Positions 3,624 through 5,830 of a DNA stretch of 5,830 nt are shown here, in pieces. Source of the stretch: Dysgonamonadaceae bacterium (lineage in GTDB: Bacteria > Bacteroidota > Bacteroidia > Bacteroidales > Azobacteroidaceae); the NCBI GenBank assembly GCA_031287395.1, contig JAITTA010000153.1:1-5830 (forward strand), given 5' to 3'. The notes beneath the pieces were generated by a model. That model was not told where the DNA came from and searched no databases. It saw nothing but the letters and a program-made list of their open reading frames with translations. The position numbers and the translations under genes were made by a program. Each line of letters starts with the position of its first letter. Positions within the stretch are counted from its first letter, which is position 1.

Positions 3624-5830
3624 TTATCTTACAAAAGCTTTTACCATCAAGGCGCTTTCCTTTCCTTCATTAATAATTTTATACGATTGCGTCGCAGCCG
3701 GCACGACAAAAGTCTCTGCATAATTGAACCGTTGTCTCATTCCCGAAGCTGTTTCCAAAACAACGGAACTCCCTTCAACTAACATCCAAACATGACATTT
3801 ATTGTTATTTTCCACTTTTATTTCCGTATCAAAACCATAACGGTAAATATCATAAAACTGCTCCGGATGAGTCGGAAGATGTTCAAGACACAAGCCGTTT
3901 TCTTCCCTTATCACTCGCGGTTTGCTGATCAGTTCTTCGGGAACACGCTTTCCCCGGCGTTCGAACCGCAAATTTTTCATTCCGTGTTCAATATTGATCG
4001 GACGAGGCTTCCCGTCGAGATCCAATCGTAACCAATCATACATCTTGAACGTAAAAATGTACGGAGCGCTACTGATTTCCAGTACCAGGTTATCTTTTCC
4101 GGAAGCATGAATTGTTCCGTTGGGAATTAAGAACAAATCGTGTTTCTCCGCCGGAAATTTTTGGACGTATTTTTCGATATCCACCTCTTTTGCCTGTTCT
4201 TGGCTTTCGATCAGCGTCCGGTGAAACTCTTCCGGATCGACGTCTTCCCGAAAACCCAGATATACCCCCGGAGTTCCCTTGCAATCAAGGATATAATACG
4301 TCTCATCCTGAGTAAAAGGCATTCCGAACTCTTTCTTTACATATTCATTACCGGGATGACATTGAATCGATAAGTTTCCTCCGTCAAAGGTATCCAAAAA
4401 ATCAAAACGGATGGGGAAATCGTATTGAAAACGTTCGGCGCAATCGCCCAAAACTTCCTTGTAGTTGTTATACATCAGGAAATCGAAAGAAACTTCCAGC
4501 CGGTAGTCATCGCTTTCGAACATCAATCCGTTTTCCAAGACCATCAATTCGAAAGACCACGCCAAATTCGACGCATCCTGATTCACACCTTCAATCTTTG
4601 ATTTCATCCATTGCCCACCCCAGGCTCCCGGTTCAAACCAGGGCCGTACGCGGAAAAAGTTCTTACTCATAGCCGTCAGACCATCTCTGAGATCATCGCC
4701 CGGCATCAAAAGCAGGTGTTCCGGACGCTGTTCGTCCACCACCAAATCAATCCGGGGAAGCACATGACATTTATGCTCATTCAATACCCTCCAATCGACA
4801 AAATAGAACCGCTTGTACATCTGACGATTATCATCCGGTTGACCGGCTCCAAGGTTTGTCACAGCACCGGATCTCATCCTGAACTGAATTTCATTCTTAG
4901 GAAGATCGACATAAACCAGCGGAGCATTCCAACCGGCCAGAGCGGCGCCGCATCCAACCAAGATATTGATTCCGCCGGTCGTCGTGGGCTTCATTTTCTT
5001 CAACTTACCCTCATCAAACCAATCGATTAATTTTTTATCCGTGATTTTACCGAATACAGGGTCATCTCCGCCGAGGAAAGGGGCGACCATTTCGTCAATT
5101 TCATCCGAAGGACGCATCGCCGCATCAACATGATACCAATAGGCTTTTCTACCCCTTTTATTCAATTCAATCTGCACCGACTCTACCAATTGTTCCCAGA
5201 AAACACCGACATAACCGTCGATAACCACCTGTTCGTGCCGGGCGATCCATTCGGCTAGAGCTCCGGCCCCTTCTTCGATTTTTCCCGTTCCAACCGGAAA
5301 TGCAGGATAAACATCATATTTTCCCGGAGAACTTGGAATTGATTTTTCCGGAGCCAGAAATTGTGTCGTTTTTCTCCATTCGATTTTGTCTTCCATTTCC
5401 TGTTTGTTTAATAAAGATTTTGCATTCATTGCCGCTCCGGTGATGGGAGCCTTATCCCACAATTCGCATATTTTTATCCGGGTATTCAAAATTCCTTTCC
5501 CGTTCAGATTTTTTCTAAGTTTTTCCAGGAAAAACCCGGAAGCTTTCGCAATATTTCCTCCAATAACCAACAGGTCGGCGTTGAAACCTTTCAACCAGGG
5601 GTAAATAAAGTCGGAAAAATTGGACGAGAACTCTTCAAACAGATCTAAAGCATCTTTATCTTCTTCAGCAGCAGATTTTACAATCTCTTTTACTCCGCAA
5701 ACATTCATTCCCGTTTTTTCATTCCAACGATTGACAAACCAGCGGGTCGAAAAGTAATCATCGGCAATACTATTTCCGAAAGGAATGTTATAAAGGTAAC
5801 CGTTTTCAGGTACTGCATCGCTTGCTTCCT
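3624..5830 (-). CDS. ROK sugar kinase fused to class I mannose-6-phosphate isomerase (partial, 5' end outside window)
   Basis: The frame is open from the right edge (first full codon at 5828) to a TAA at 3624, giving 734 visible residues. An ATG at 5708 is internal: 40 in-frame codons precede it with no stop. Numbering from that Met, residues -40 to about 105 are the C-terminal half of a ROK kinase (ADDYFSTRWFVNRW, then DLLVIGGNIAKAS at 45-57 and APITGAAMNAK). Residues about 155-330 resemble a uridine-kinase-like P-loop domain (VVIDGYVG, YKRFYFVDW) that lacks the Walker A lysine. Residues about 340-694 are a class I phosphomannose isomerase with metal ligands Gln449 and His451 (LSIQCHP), Glu469 (QDETYYIL) and His534 (IPNGTIHAS), ending in a cupin-like domain. 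The isomerase interconverts mannose-6-phosphate and fructose-6-phosphate. The kinase half would supply its substrate and the downstream MFS protein the free sugar. Kinase specificity cannot be read, and its N-terminal catalytic part is unseen. An internal start at Met105 (5396) is possible. Confidence 0.87.
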   Translation of the reverse strand, partial: EASDAVPENGYLYNIPFGNSIADDYFSTRWFVNRWNEKTGMNVCGVKEIVKSAAEEDKDALDLFEEFSSNFSDFIYPWLKGFNADLLVIGGNIAKASGFFLEKLRKNLNGKGILNTRIKICELWDKAPITGAAMNAKSLLNKQEMEDKIEWRKTTQFLAPEKSIPSSPGKYDVYPAFPVGTGKIEEGAGALAEWIARHEQVVIDGYVGVFWEQLVESVQIELNKRGRKAYWYHVDAAMRPSDEIDEMVAPFLGGDDPVFGKITDKKLIDWFDEGKLKKMKPTTTGGINILVGCGAALAGWNAPLVYVDLPKNEIQFRMRSGAVTNLGAGQPDDNRQMYKRFYFVDWRVLNEHKCHVLPRIDLVVDEQRPEHLLLMPGDDLRDGLTAMSKNFFRVRPWFEPGAWGGQWMKSKIEGVNQDASNLAWSFELMVLENGLMFESDDYRLEVSFDFLMYNNYKEVLGDCAERFQYDFPIRFDFLDTFDGGNLSIQCHPGNEYVKKEFGMPFTQDETYYILDCKGTPGVYLGFREDVDPEEFHRTLIESQEQAKEVDIEKYVQKFPAEKHDLFLIPNGTIHASGKDNLVLEISSAPYIFTFKMYDWLRLDLDGKPRPINIEHGMKNLRFERRGKRVPEELISKPRVIREENGLCLEHLPTHPEQFYDIYRYGFDTEIKVENNNKCHVWMLVEGSSVVLETASGMRQRFNYAETFVVPAATQSYKIINEGKESALMVKAFVR

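Noticed and set aside
4611..5030. Plus-strand ORF of 139 codons inside the kinase-isomerase gene
   Set aside because: It lies entirely opposite conserved coding sequence, has no recognisable domain, and is a frame shadow of the real gene.
3624..5708. Taking the ATG at 5708 as the true start of the isomerase gene
   Set aside because: The frame continues open for 40 more codons to the window edge, and those codons read as ROK kinase sequence (ADDYFSTRWFVNRW), so the gene begins outside the window.

Overview
The window most likely comes from a Bacteroidales genome. The evidence is a Bacteroidetes-style long cytidine deaminase, a LolD-type ABC ATPase, a glucosaminidase with LysM repeats, AT-rich starts without clear Shine-Dalgarno sequences, and promoters matching the Bacteroides TTTG / TAnnTTTG consensus. 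I cannot name the genus. Five protein genes are visible; two run off the window edges.

Left part (1-1981): a secreted peptidoglycan glucosaminidase with LysM repeats (minus strand, 3' end outside the window) is divergent from a cytidine deaminase gene (cdd, plus). The two genes have closely packed and probably overlapping promoter regions. cdd converges on a lolD-like ATPase gene (minus), and their coding ends overlap by 51 bp.

Middle (1982-2445): 464 bp without a gene, and the most unusual part of the window. Next to lolD are a degenerate 7-bp tandem repeat, a pair of identical 9-bp direct repeats, and a near-perfect Bacteroides-type promoter for lolD. Beyond the promoter is a composite element of about 190-260 bp. 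It has two 50-bp inverted arms matching at 45 of 50 positions. Each arm contains the same two smaller palindromes, and the arms enclose a 93-bp core of about 57% GC. It contains no ORF and I do not recognise it as a known RNA or transposon family. A non-autonomous mobile element or a structured RNA are the leading explanations.

Right part (2446-5830): a two-gene minus-strand operon. The upstream gene encodes a fusion of a ROK-family sugar kinase (N-terminal half outside the window), a kinase-like domain with a ruined P-loop, and a class I mannose-6-phosphate isomerase. The downstream gene, 20 bp away, encodes a 12-TM major facilitator sugar transporter. The simplest reading is a cassette for mannose or a related hexose: import, phosphorylation and isomerisation to fructose-6-phosphate. 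The substrate is inferred, not shown.
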